Below are positions 30,508 through 37,186 of a stretch of 64,000 bases of DNA, one piece after another. The stretch's first letter is position 1. Each line of letters starts with the position of its first letter. Made by a program: the position numbers and the translations under genes. Source of the stretch: VAZQ01 sp963721005 (GTDB lineage: Bacteria > Pseudomonadota > Alphaproteobacteria > Rhizobiales > Xanthobacteraceae); the NCBI GenBank assembly GCA_963721005.1, contig CAVRHR010000007.1, positions 682,001 to 746,000 of the forward strand, given 5' to 3'. The notes beneath the pieces are model-generated. The model saw only the letters and a program-made list of their open reading frames with translations. It was not told the origin of the DNA and ran no database searches.

Positions 30508-31854
30508 TCAATCCTTGAACGGATCGAACTCGCCCGCGCCCGCCATCGCCACCGCGAACGGCCGCAACGTATGCAGCACCCGGATGGTGCCGGCGTGCTG
30601 CGCCAGCACCTCCGGCAGGCGGCGGTACGCCATCGGGCTTTCGTCCAGGTCGGCGCCGACCAGGGTCACGCCGCGCTGCTGCAGCCAGGCGTCCATCTCG
30701 GCCTTCGAAAACCGGCGCTTGGCTTCCTTGCGGCCGAACAGGCGGCCGGCACCGTGCACGGTCGAGTACAGCGATGCCTTCGCGGCCGGACTGTCCACGC
30801 CCTCGATGATCACGGCATCATCGCCCATCGAGCCGCCGACGAATCCGCGCTGGCCCGGGAACGCCGGGGTCGCGCCCTTGCGCACCACCCAGAGATCGCG
30901 ACCGGCGTGGGTTTCGCGCCAGGCGTAGTTGTGATGGTTGTGCACCATGTCGGTGACCATGCCGCCGATGATCTGCCGCACCCGCTCGATCACCCACTCG
31001 CGGCCCGCATAGGAATAACGCCCGGCGAGCTGCATGGCCGCGACGTAGCGGCGGCCGAGCTCGCTGTCCTCGTCGATCACCGCCGGTGGCACGTTCATGC
31101 CGTCCTTGCCGCCTGCCGCCTTGAGATAGCGGGTGGCGCTGGTGTGGCCGAGGCCGCGGCTGCCGAAATGCACGCCGATCCAAACGAGACCCGCCTCATC
31201 ACGCATCAGGTCGACATAGTGGTTGCCTGATCCGACCGTGCCGAGCTGCGCGACCGCCTTCGCCCGGTACGCCTCCATGTCGGATTCCTTCCACGCCTCG
31301 CCGTCGTCGAACAGCTGATGCTCGACCCGCTCCTCGTTGCTGCGCCCGACCCCGAACGAGATCACCCGCGCCACATCCTTGATGAGGACGCCGACCTTGT
31401 CCTCGATCGCCGCAAACGGCGTGTCCCGCCGCACCGCCATGTTGCCGCAGCCGATATCGAAGCCGACGCCGGAGATGCTGATCTGCTTCTCGTAGGCGAT
31501 GACCCCGCCGACCGGCTGGGCATAGCCGAGATGCCCGTCGGCGCAGATCACGCCCGCCACCACGTTGCCGACCGCCATGCAATTGCGCATCTGGGCGACG
31601 GTCGCGGCCTCGTGCGCGCCGAAGATCGTGAGCGGGCTGTTCTGGAACCGCTCCGCTTGCGGCGCGATGGTGGCGATCTCGACCGCCGCAGCCGCGGTCT
31701 CGCGCGCCATGTGCTCGGCGCGGGCCGCGTCGCGGAAGGTGCACCACGCCGGCATGGAGCGCTGGCCCGGCCGTTCGACCCGGGCATCCGGATCGAGTCC
31801 GGCCGCGGCCGCGAGCTCGCGGGCACGGGTTTCGTAAGGGTCGGGGCGACGCAT
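30508..31854 (-). CDS. rtcB: RtcB-type RNA-splicing ligase
   Basis: 448 residues. RtcB joins RNA 2',3'-cyclic phosphate (or 3'-phosphate) ends to 5'-OH ends using GTP and Mn2+, and repairs tRNAs cut by ribotoxins. Metal and guanylation residues are all visible: FDIGCG (132-137; Asp133, Cys136), GSGNHYVD (208-215; His212), VHFGSRGLGH (228-237; His229), HNHHNYAW (305-312), GGSMGDD (340-346) and HGAGR (367-371; His367 matches the guanylated His). No intein. ATG 31854 is preceded by AGGAG. It lies 78 bp downstream of tRNA-Trp, the last gene of the tRNA array, on the same strand, so read-through is likely. No archease, rtcA or rtcR is in the window. Confidence 0.95.
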   Translation of the reverse strand: MRRPDPYETRARELAAAAGLDPDARVERPGQRSMPAWCTFRDAARAEHMARETAAAAVEIATIAPQAERFQNSPLTIFGAHEAATVAQMRNCMAVGNVVAGVICADGHLGYAQPVGGVIAYEKQISISGVGFDIGCGNMAVRRDTPFAAIEDKVGVLIKDVARVISFGVGRSNEERVEHQLFDDGEAWKESDMEAYRAKAVAQLGTVGSGNHYVDLMRDEAGLVWIGVHFGSRGLGHTSATRYLKAAGGKDGMNVPPAVIDEDSELGRRYVAAMQLAGRYSYAGREWVIERVRQIIGGMVTDMVHNHHNYAWRETHAGRDLWVVRKGATPAFPGQRGFVGGSMGDDAVIIEGVDSPAAKASLYSTVHGAGRLFGRKEAKRRFSKAEMDAWLQQRGVTLVGADLDESPMAYRRLPEVLAQHAGTIRVLHTLRPFAVAMAGAGEFDPFKD

Positions 31855-31932
31855 GGCAGGCTCCTGTCTGGATTGGTATTAGGCACAATTGCCGCGCCCG
31901 GTTAAGGCCAGCGGCGGCGAACGTCCGGGATC

Positions 31933-32008
31933 TGGCACCGGTGGCAGGGATCGAACCTGCGCCGACGCGGCTTTGGAGACCGCCGCTCTGCCGCTGAGCT
32001 ACACCGGT
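31933..32008 (-). tRNA. tRNA-Trp(CCA)
   Basis: Acceptor ACCGGTG/CACCGGT, G73, encoded CCA. Anticodon stem GCGGT/GCCGC around loop CTCCAAA, anticodon CCA with normal U33. T loop TTCGATC. Last tRNA of the array in the direction of transcription and the one nearest rtcB. Only 2 nt separate it from tRNA-His. Confidence 0.96.
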
Positions 32009-32010
32009 AT

Positions 32011-32085
32011 TGGTACCAACTGATGGAATCGAACCATCTCATACGGCGTCCACCGCGCCGCGCTCTCCCACTGAGCTGAGCTGGC
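32011..32085 (-). tRNA. tRNA-His(GTG), G at position 33
   Basis: Acceptor GCCAGCT/AGTTGGT (two G-U pairs), A73, encoded CCA. Five-pair anticodon stem CGGCG/CGCCG encloses loop CGGTGGA, giving anticodon GTG with G, not U, at position 33. No extra G-1 is evident, which is known for His tRNAs of some alphaproteobacteria that have A73. D arm GCTC...GAGC and T loop TTCGATT are normal. Confidence 0.85.
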
Positions 32086-32090
32086 CAGAT

Positions 32091-32164
32091 TGGTAGCGGC
32101 CCCCGGTGACGATCCGGGCTGGCGGTCGTTATGAGCAACCGCTGTTCGCCAACGAACTGCCGCC
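32091..32164 (-). tRNA. tRNA-Met(CAT)-like
   Basis: Loop CTCATAA (anticodon CAT, normal U33) on a long stem GCGGTTG/CGACCGC; A73 and encoded CCA. Acceptor GGCGGCA/GGCCGCT pairs six of seven, but the two-base linker before the D stem (GTTC/GAAC) is missing or absorbed. T loop is ATCGTCA rather than TTCRANY. Could be elongator Met or, if lysidine-modified, Ile(AUA); not initiator-like. May be degenerate. Confidence 0.7.
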
Positions 32165-32181
32165 ATGAGATCGGAAAAGAA

Positions 32182-32273
32182 TGGCACCGGGAGCACGATT
32201 TGAACGTGCGCGGCGCTCGCGCGCCGACCTCCGCTTCAAAGGCGGGTCGGTTGGGCCGCTCCCGCATCCCGGC
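32182..32273 (-). tRNA. Ser-type (class II) tRNA with displaced anticodon: TTG or TGA
   Basis: Long variable arm (GGCGC-GCGA-GCGCC), G73 and encoded CCA mark a serine-type body; acceptor GCCGGGA/TCCCGGT. The best-paired anticodon stem, CCCGC/GCGGA with four pairs, encloses CTTTGAA, giving anticodon TTG (a Gln codon reader). Sliding by one base gives loop TTTGAAG with anticodon TGA (Ser), matching the loop pattern of the neighbouring Ser(GGA) tRNA but with a badly paired stem. Seryl-tRNA synthetase largely ignores the anticodon. Confidence 0.75.
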
Positions 32274-32277
32274 GATT

Positions 32278-32352
32278 TGGTACCCCGTACGGGTGTCGAG
32301 CCCGTTTCTTCGGTTTGAAGGACCGAGATTCTAGCCGATAAACTAACGGGGC
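32278..32352 (-). tRNA. tRNA-Glu(TTC), C at position 33
   Basis: Acceptor GCCCCGT/ACGGGGT, A73, encoded CCA. Perfect stem TCGGT/ACCGA encloses CCTTCAA: anticodon TTC with C33. T loop CTCGACA is also unusual. 4 nt from each neighbour. Confidence 0.9.
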
Positions 32353-32356
32353 GAAT

Positions 32357-32431
32357 TGGAGCGGGCCGCGAGTAACGATCTCGCCTGGTCGGTTTGGAGG
32401 ACCGATGCACATCCGTCTATGCCAGACCCGC
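32357..32431 (-). tRNA. tRNA-Gly(TCC), C at position 33
   Basis: Acceptor GCGGGTC/GGCCCGC, U73 as usual for Gly, encoded CCA. Stem TCGGT/ACCGA, identical to that of the adjacent tRNA-Glu, encloses CCTCCAA: anticodon TCC with C33. T loop ATCGTTA. First tRNA of the rtcB-proximal sub-array; its 5' side is followed by a short attggcgg remnant and then AT-rich DNA. Confidence 0.9.
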
Positions 32432-32640
32432 GGATTGGCGGAGGGTGCGCCCGCCGACGGCCGTAAATTTATGTCTATTCAGAATCCGCACGACGAAGAA
32501 GAACGCTCCGGCCGAGAATGGCGACATATTTCCAAGGCTCTCCGATAATTTGCGATTAGTTAAAATCTAAATCATTTAGGTAGCGAAAGACTAAGGCGGG
32601 CATGTACGTATATATACGGGGACTAACCTCGGAGAGCTAA

Positions 32641-32802
32641 ATGTCCAAGCTAGTGCGTTTTGCCAAGGATGAGTTGGGTGCGACCGCGATCGAGTACGGC
32701 CTCATCGCCGCCGGCATTTCGGTCGCGATCATCGCCGTGGTCCAGGGCCTCGGCGCGAACCTGAAGACGACCTTTGGAAGCGTCCAGACCGCCCTCAAGT
32801 AA
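32641..32802 (+). CDS. Flp/Fap-type pilin
   Basis: 53 residues, typical for this small pilin family. After a short leader comes the prepilin processing region KDELGATAIEYGLIAAGISV (residues 9-28): Gly13 before the cut, then Ala-Thr-Ala-Ile-Glu-Tyr and a hydrophobic helix. After cleavage by a TadV-type peptidase the subunit would build adhesive Flp pili in the envelope. GGAGAG lies just upstream and a terminator follows 34 bp later, so it is monocistronic. It is on the opposite strand inside the tRNA array, and no Tad secretion genes adjoin it. Confidence 0.93.
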   Translation: MSKLVRFAKDELGATAIEYGLIAAGISVAIIAVVQGLGANLKTTFGSVQTALK

Positions 32803-32836
32803 GCGAAGACGCTACGAACGTGGCTGAAAGAAATTG

Positions 32837-32866
32837 GGCCCCGATTTGTTCGGGGCCTCTTTTTTG
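32837..32866 (+). terminator. Rho-independent terminator of the pilin gene
   Basis: Hairpin ggccccga-tttgt-tcggggcc followed by a T-rich run, 34 bp after the pilin stop codon. Confidence 0.9.
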
Positions 32867-32955
32867 TCCTCTCGGCGGTCTTCGCGTCTTTGGTCATGGA
32901 GCCTTGCATCCCGACCCGAGCGAGCAAGGCTCCGGTCGGCCCGCAATGCCAGGGG

Positions 32956-33723
32956 CTACCGGACGAGCTGCAGCACCCCGGCTCCGACGAACACGATAGT
33001 TCCCAGAACGTAACCTACGGCGTCCAAAGGGTGATCCTCCCCCCGCTTCAAGAACCACCGTACACCACCGATCGCCTGCAGCAGATACTTCAGGCCGGCC
33101 ACGCAGAGGAGCCCAAATCCAAACAGCGGCAGCCAAAGGTGAATAGCCAATGTGGGCAAGAAGAAAATAACGCTCCACACGATGAGCGTGTCGGCGACGC
33201 CGGGAAGGACGTCAGGAGTTGCCCAGAACGCAAATAGCCCGATCTCTCGAACAAGCGCAAACAGAAGAACCACAAACATGCCGGCCAATGGCCCGACCAC
33301 AATGGCCACCATCGGCCTCTTTCCGCCAACTACAAGCAGCTTACGCACGATAAACAGCGAGATGTAGTCGGAAACGATATTTGTCAGCAACAAGCCCGCG
33401 ATGGACTCCAATGGAGGCGGGTCGACATATTGAATTGACAAAATCTCATATGCAAATATCGCGGTGATGACGATGGTAAACAGTGCAGAACGCAGTGCGG
33501 CACGCCAACCCAGAAGTGGCCGTGTAAACAACCGGTCAAAAATCTCGACCACCGCTGCCGCAACGGCCGCCCTGTCGTATTCCAGCGGCTTGAACCACCC
33601 CGAGATCGCCGCCTTCGCCTGGGCCGATGCTTGAGTGTCCAGATAATGGAAGAAGCAATAGGTGCCAGCCGCATAGATGAACGGAGTGGCCAACCCCAGC
33701 TTATCAAGGGCTTGTTCGAACAT
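32956..33723 (-). CDS. Hypothetical multi-pass membrane protein
   Basis: 255 residues with about five hydrophobic helices: near 83-102 (SALFTIVITAIFAYEIL), 108-127, 139-160 (VAIVVGPLAGMFVVLLFAL), 183-205 and 236-254. Charged loop with WFKPLEYDRAAVAAAV near residue 43. No family recognised. Its base composition is visibly less GC-rich than the core genes, as is typical of cargo carried on mobile DNA. It lies between two tRNA sub-arrays and on their strand, so it could share their transcript. Confidence 0.75.
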   Translation of the reverse strand: MFEQALDKLGLATPFIYAAGTYCFFHYLDTQASAQAKAAISGWFKPLEYDRAAVAAAVVEIFDRLFTRPLLGWRAALRSALFTIVITAIFAYEILSIQYVDPPPLESIAGLLLTNIVSDYISLFIVRKLLVVGGKRPMVAIVVGPLAGMFVVLLFALVREIGLFAFWATPDVLPGVADTLIVWSVIFFLPTLAIHLWLPLFGFGLLCVAGLKYLLQAIGGVRWFLKRGEDHPLDAVGYVLGTIVFVGAGVLQLVR

Positions 33724-34023
33724 GCGGCCGCCCCGCTCCTGTGCCTGATTGTTTCGCTATCGGCGGCAACAATCCGACAAATACTATCCCCGAGGACATG
33801 CCCCGCGGCGTCCAGCCCAGCGACTAGGGGCTTGGCATAGCCAATGGCACGATCAATGCGGTGATCCCCCGTTTACATTTTACGACCTACCGTTCCGGAC
33901 CTCCAGCCCGCCCCCGATACCACCCGTCTCCGGGCTTTGATTTTTCCCGGTCTGGCCGATGCCGCGTGCCGCTGCGCCCACAGCGAAACTCCTCTGCCCC
34001 ATTCCGCAGACCATATGCTGCTA
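33724..34023. other. Intergenic region between a cargo gene and a tRNA sub-array
   Basis: 300 bp with no supported gene. It includes AT-richer stretches (tacattttacgacctaccg) and would receive the transcript leaving tRNA-Ser(GCT). No clear terminator was seen on the minus strand. Confidence 0.4.
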
Positions 34024-34110
34024 TGGCGGAGAGTGCAGGAGTCGAACCTGCCCGACCTGAAGGTCTCGTCGCGTTAGCACCGCGATGCCTTGCCGCTCGG
34101 CCAACTCTCC
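34024..34110 (-). tRNA. tRNA-Ser(GCT)
   Basis: Class II: acceptor GGAGAGT/ACTCTCC, G73, encoded CCA, long variable arm. Stem TCGCG/CGCGA encloses GTGCTAA, anticodon GCT with normal U33. T loop TTCGACT. A clean serine tRNA with the anticodon in the expected place, in contrast to the displaced ones at 32182 and 36886. Confidence 0.94.
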
Positions 34111-34164
34111 GTAATTGTCGATCGCGACCGAGCTCGGGCGCTCCATCCACCGTCGTGCAACCGG

Positions 34165-34236
34165 GCTCTCGGCGGGATTCGAACCCGCGTGCATCCGCTT
34201 AGAAGGCGGCGGCCTGTCCATTCGCGCCACGAGAGC
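34165..34236 (-). tRNA. tRNA-Arg(TCT)
   Basis: Acceptor GCTCTCG/CGAGAGC, T loop TTCGAAT, loop CTTCTAA with anticodon TCT and normal U33; anticodon stem GCCGC/GCGGA has four pairs. No encoded CCA: the bases after the acceptor read C then CGG. One nt from tRNA-Cys. One of two array tRNAs without CCA. Confidence 0.88.
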
Positions 34237-34237
34237 A

Positions 34238-34312
34238 TGGAGGTGCAGGCCGGTGTCGAGCCGGCTCATGACGGCTTTGCAGACCGCCGCGTTCCCGTTT
34301 CGCCACTGCACC
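34238..34312 (-). tRNA. tRNA-Cys(GCA)
   Basis: Acceptor GGTGCAG/CTGCACC, U73 as usual for Cys, encoded CCA. Stem GCGGT/GCCGT encloses CTGCAAA, anticodon GCA with normal U33. T stem GCCGG/CCGGC. Confidence 0.95.
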
Positions 34313-34336
34313 GGATTGGCACACCTGGTACCGGTT

Positions 34337-34410
34337 TGGCTTCCCTTGGCGGAATCGAGCCGCCGTCTCTGCGTTCAGGGCGCAGCGCCCTGCCATTGAG
34401 CAAAAGGGGT
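34337..34410 (-). tRNA. tRNA-Gln(CTG), C at position 33
   Basis: Stem CTGCG/CGCAG encloses CCCTGAA: anticodon CTG with C33. G73 and encoded CCA. D arm GCTC...GGGC, T loop CTCGATT. The acceptor ACCCCTT/AAGGGAA pairs only five of seven; open 1-72 and 2-71 pairs are partly tolerated in Gln tRNAs, which like a weak first pair. Confidence 0.82.
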
Positions 34411-34413
34411 CGT

Positions 34414-34505
34414 TGGTCAGGGCGGCAGGTCACGATCCTGCGGCCTCCGCGTCCCAGTCGCGGCGCTCTGCCTGCTGACCATATCGCCTTTGTCACGGCG
34501 CCCTG
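34414..34505 (-). tRNA. tRNA-Pro(TGG)-like, C at position 33, insertion before the D arm
   Basis: Stem CCGCG/CGCGG encloses ACTGGGA: anticodon TGG with C33. A73, encoded CCA, 3' acceptor CGCCCTG as in tRNA-Pro(CGG) at 37784. The complementary 5' acceptor CAGGGCG occurs, but about 17 nt further upstream than it should, so either the gene has an insertion between acceptor and D arm or the match is chance and the 5' end is lost. Confidence 0.6.
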
Positions 34506-34562
34506 GAACGATCGGAGGCCCGGCGTGTTGTTGTGGTCTCTCCTCAAACTCGGATTGAATCA

Positions 34563-35061
34563 ATGGCAGCTATATGGTCGCGATCAGGCGGGGTCGCTTT
34601 CGTGCTTCTGGGGCTCTTGACAGCTGCAAGCGCCAAGCCTTCCTGCGCGGTCGTAGGCGACAGCATCGCGGTCGGTGCCGGGCAACACATGGAGGCGTGC
34701 AGGGTAAATGCAAAAATCGGCATTCAATCGAAAGCCGTAATTGCCCGCGTCGAACTCGGTGGCGGATGTCAATGTGGTCTCGGCCGGCAGCAACGATCCA
34801 GCCAATCCAAATCTTCGCACCAATCTCGAGCGCATTCGCTCGCGGGCGCATCGGGTGATCTGGATCCTGCCGATTGACCGCCGGGCGCGTGCCGAGGTGC
34901 AGGCAGTGGCGAGCGCACACGGCGATTCGGTGGTAGCATTCGCCCCTGCCGGGGATCATGTGCATCCGCGTTCCGACGTCGCGCTGGCGCGTTCCATCGC
35001 CGCCGTCATGGCTGCGCGGCCGGCCCGGCTTCCACCCGCGCCACCGAACGTGCCGTCTTGA
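34563..35061 (+). CDS. SGNH/GDSL hydrolase-like exported protein, one frameshift
   Basis: About 165 residues. A signal peptide (AFVLLGLLTAASAKP) precedes CAVVGDSIAVGAGQ, the block I GDS motif with the nucleophile Ser. After a frame change near 34755 come VVSAGSNDPANPNLRTNLE (a block III-like Gly-x-Asn-Asp) and GDHVHPRS (catalytic Asp-x-x-His). The full set of SGNH catalytic residues is therefore encoded. Probably an esterase or acyl-hydrolase acting outside the cytoplasm. It lies between tRNA sub-arrays on the opposite strand. Confidence 0.75.
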
Positions 35062-35162
35062 TTTTGCGTCTCGACGCGCGGCCGTTGAAAGCCCTCCGAG
35101 ATCGCGGCCCCTTTCAAGCCCTTGGAATTCGGATATCCTCCGCGGCCCACCGAGGGCACAGC

Positions 35163-36134
35163 ATGACACTTCCACGTCGCTCATTCCTGCATCTGGCAGC
35201 GGGTGCCGCCGCGCTCCCGGTCGTCTCGCGGATCGCGCGGGCGCAGAGCTACCCGACGCGGCCGGTACGCATCGTCGTCGGCTTTCCCGCCAGCAATGCA
35301 TCCGACATCGTCGCGCGCCTTGCCGGGCAGGCGCTGTCGGAGCGGCTCGGGCAGCAATTCATCATCGACAACCGGCCGGGTGCCGGCGGCAATATCGGCA
35401 CCGAAGCGGTCGTGAACGCGGCGCCGGACGGCTACACGCTTCTCTCGATCAGTCCTTCGGCCACCACCAATGGAGCGCTCTACGACAACCTCAGCTTCAA
35501 TTTCATCCGCGACATCGCGCCGGTGGCGGGTTTCGCCCGCGCCCCATATGTCTTGGTGCTCAATCCGTCATTGCCGGCCAACACGGTTTCCGAGCTCATC
35601 GCCTATGCCAAGGCCAATCCCGGCAAGATCAACATGGCGTCGGCCGGCGTTGGCAGTCTGAGCCACATGTGTGGCGAGCTGTTCAAGGAGATGGCTGGCG
35701 TCGACATGGTACACGTGCCTTATCGCAGCAGTTTCCTGCCCGATCTGCTGGGCGGACAGGTGCAGGTCGTGTTCAGTCCGATATCCCAGTCGATCGGCGC
35801 TATCCGAGCAGGCCAACTGCGCGCCCTTGCGGTCACTACCGCGACGCGTCAGGCGGCGCTGCCGGAGATGCCGACCGTGGCCGAATTTGTACCTGGCTAC
35901 GAGGCGAGCGGTTGGTATGGGATCGGCGCGCCCAGGAACACACGCACCGAGATCACCGCCAGGCTCAGCAAGGAGATCAACGCGGCTCTCGCCGATCCCA
36001 AGATGACGGCGCAGCTGGCCGACGTCGGTGCGGTTCCGATGCCGATGACGCCCATCGAATTCGGACAATTCCTCACTACGGAAACCGAGAAATGGAGCAA
36101 GGTTATCCGCGCAGCGAACATCAAGGCGGGCTGA
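35163..36134 (+). CDS. Bug/TctC-type periplasmic binding protein
   Basis: 323 residues, intact. Signal RRSFLHLAAGAAALPV (Tat-like RRSFL) then SYPTRPVRIVVGFPASNASD, the GYTLLSIS loop, NMASAGVGSLSHMCGELF, HVPYRSSFLPDLLGGQVQV and PTVAEFVPGYEASGWYGI, the family's usual order. It would bind a carboxylate in the periplasm. It ends 38 bp before the 3' end of tRNA-Arg(ACG) on the other strand. It is closely similar to the Bug protein at 40152, which also sits inside the tRNA array. No TctA/TctB partner is nearby. Confidence 0.92.
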   Translation: MTLPRRSFLHLAAGAAALPVVSRIARAQSYPTRPVRIVVGFPASNASDIVARLAGQALSERLGQQFIIDNRPGAGGNIGTEAVVNAAPDGYTLLSISPSATTNGALYDNLSFNFIRDIAPVAGFARAPYVLVLNPSLPANTVSELIAYAKANPGKINMASAGVGSLSHMCGELFKEMAGVDMVHVPYRSSFLPDLLGGQVQVVFSPISQSIGAIRAGQLRALAVTTATRQAALPEMPTVAEFVPGYEASGWYGIGAPRNTRTEITARLSKEINAALADPKMTAQLADVGAVPMPMTPIEFGQFLTTETEKWSKVIRAANIKAG

Positions 36135-36172
36135 GGCGCGGCGCTCTTCCGTCTGACCCGCATCCTGCAAAT

Positions 36173-36249
36173 TGGCCTTCCCGACAGGATTCGAACCTGC
36201 ATGCCTCCCGGTCCGTAGCCGGGCGCTCATCCGTTTGAGCTACGGGAAG
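36173..36249 (-). tRNA. tRNA-Arg(ACG)
   Basis: Acceptor CTTCCCG/CGGGAAG, G73, encoded CCA. Stem CCCGG/CCGGG encloses CTACGGA, anticodon ACG (A34 would be edited to inosine by TadA) with normal U33. T loop TTCGAAT. Confidence 0.96.
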
Positions 36250-36254
36250 ATTCT

Positions 36255-36327
36255 TGGCGCCTCCGACGGGATTTGAACCCGTGCTGCCGCCTTGAGAGGG
36301 CGGATTCCTGATCGCTAGCTAGAAGGC
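36255..36327 (-). tRNA. tRNA-Glu(CTC)
   Basis: Stem CCGCC/GGCGG encloses CTCTCAA, anticodon CTC with normal U33. G73, encoded CCA, T loop TTCAAAT. Acceptor GCCTTCT/CGGAGGC pairs six of seven. Together with Glu(TTC) at 32278 the array reads both Glu codons. Confidence 0.92.
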
Positions 36328-36332
36328 GCGAT

Positions 36333-36408
36333 TGGCTCCCGCCACAGGATTCGAACCTGCCTTCGCCGGTTAACAGCCGGCCGCCCTCACCGAGATGGCT
36401 CGACGGGA
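36333..36408 (-). tRNA. tRNA-Asn(GTT)
   Basis: Acceptor TCCCGTC/GGCGGGA, G73, encoded CCA. Stem GCCGG/CCGGC encloses CTGTTAA, anticodon GTT with normal U33. T loop TTCGAAT. Confidence 0.95.
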
Positions 36409-36435
36409 ATATTCTCAAATGTTTGTCGCGAGATT

Positions 36436-36511
<76 letters not shown>

Positions 36512-36515
36512 GAAT

Positions 36516-36590
36516 TGGTGCACAAGGAAGGAATCGAACCACCCGCGCGCGCGCCTTCAACGCGCCGCTCTACCACTGAGCTACTTGTGC
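36516..36590 (-). tRNA. tRNA-Phe(GAA)
   Basis: Acceptor GCACAAG/CTTGTGC, A73, encoded CCA. Stem GCGCG/CGCGC encloses TTGAAGG, anticodon GAA, normal U33 but G at 37 and 38 where A is usual. One mismatch in the T stem. 4 nt from tRNA-Ala. Confidence 0.9.
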
Positions 36591-36629
36591 GAACTGGGTG
36601 TCTTCAGGAGTTGTCAGAATTCGGACCCT

Positions 36630-36662
36630 CCCGCTCTTTCCCGCGTCCGCGGGAATGAGCGG
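36630..36662. repeat. Palindrome inside the tRNA array
   Basis: ccgctc-tttcccgcg-tcc-gcgggaatgagcgg forms a long imperfect hairpin. It sits in the 113 bp gap between tRNA-Phe and tRNA-Gly, where tight spacing is otherwise the rule, so it probably inserted into the array, perhaps destroying a tRNA. A ggaccc...gaattctgac piece beside it resembles a decayed T arm. Confidence 0.6.
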
Positions 36663-36703
36663 AGACGGAAATTCTTTCAGCGGCTCCGGCATCGCAAAAA
36701 TGC

Positions 36704-36778
36704 TGGAGCGGCCGGGGGGAATCGAACCCCGCGTCGGCTCGTCGGCAACGAGCTGCTCTGCCATTGAGCTACGGCCGC
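36704..36778 (-). tRNA. tRNA-Gly(GCC)
   Basis: Acceptor GCGGCCG/CGGCCGC, U73, encoded CCA. Stem GCTCG/CGAGC encloses TTGCCGA, anticodon GCC with normal U33. T loop TTCGATT. Confidence 0.95.
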
Positions 36779-36782
36779 AAGC

Positions 36783-36865
36783 TGGTGGGCAGGGATGGAT
36801 TCGAACCACCTCAGATCAATCGGCGCTTTTACAGAGCGTTGGGCTCACCAGTGCCCAGCCTGCCC
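36783..36865 (-). tRNA. tRNA-Tyr(GTA)
   Basis: Class II with a short variable arm, A73, encoded CCA; acceptor GGGCAGG/CCTGCCC. Loop CTGTAAA, anticodon GTA with normal U33. T loop TTCGAAT. 4 nt from tRNA-Gly. Confidence 0.94.
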
Positions 36866-36885
36866 GAATTGGTAGCCAGGTGAAT

Positions 36886-36974
36886 TGGCGGAGAAGTGAG
36901 GTCATGATCCCCAGTGGCTTGAACCACCCATCTCCCTTCGAACGAGCGCCGGACTCCCGTCCGGTTACTTCTCC
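36886..36974 (-). tRNA. Ser-type (class II) tRNA with displaced anticodon: TCG or CGA
   Basis: Acceptor GGAGAAG/CTTCTCC, G73, encoded CCA and a variable-arm hairpin (GTGG/CCAC) mark a serine body. The best-paired stem CGCTC/GGGAG (four pairs) encloses GTTCGAA, anticodon TCG (Arg). Sliding one base gives TTCGAAG, anticodon CGA (Ser), matching the pattern of Ser(GGA) next door but with 31-39 and 27-43 mismatched. T loop ATCATGA. Confidence 0.72.
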
Positions 36975-36975
36975 G

Positions 36976-37063
36976 TGGCGGAAGGCCGCGGTCTTGATCC
37001 GCAATGCTTGGCGCATCCAATCCGCTTCCGACGGATCCGGGCCACCCGGCCGGTTCGCCATCC
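36976..37063 (-). tRNA. tRNA-Ser(GGA), C at position 33
   Basis: Class II, G73, encoded CCA; acceptor GGATGGC/GCCTTCC with one mismatch. Perfect stem ATCCG/CGGAT encloses TCGGAAG: anticodon GGA with C33 and G38. T stem TGCGG/CCGCG. One nt from the previous serine-type tRNA. Confidence 0.85.
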
Positions 37064-37073
37064 GTCTCGCAAT

Positions 37074-37150
37074 TGGTCATCACGGCGGGATTCGAACCCG
37101 CAGCCTTCGCCTTCGGAGGACGATGCTCTGTCCGGTTGAGCTACGCGATG
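37074..37150 (-). tRNA. tRNA-Arg(CCG)
   Basis: Acceptor CATCGCG/CGTGATG, A73, encoded CCA. Stem TCGTC/GGCGA encloses CTCCGAA, anticodon CCG with normal U33. T loop TTCGAAT. It follows the HNH gene by about 40 nt on the same strand. Confidence 0.94.
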
Positions 37151-37153
37151 GTC

Positions 37154-37184
37154 GCCCCGTGGGGCATTGGTTGCTCCACGGGGC
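37154..37184. repeat. Hairpin between the HNH gene and tRNA-Arg(CCG)
   Basis: gccccgtgg and ccacggggc are exact complements separated by 13 nt, starting 3 bp after the HNH stop. There is no T run on the minus strand, so it looks like an RNA-processing or stability hairpin rather than a terminator. Confidence 0.6.
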
Positions 37185-37186
37185 CG

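Noticed and set aside
36591..36629. Possible tRNA after tRNA-Phe
   Set aside because: A tgg junction and a T-arm-like ggaccc/gaattctgac piece are present, but no anticodon or acceptor pairing could be built; treated as a remnant.
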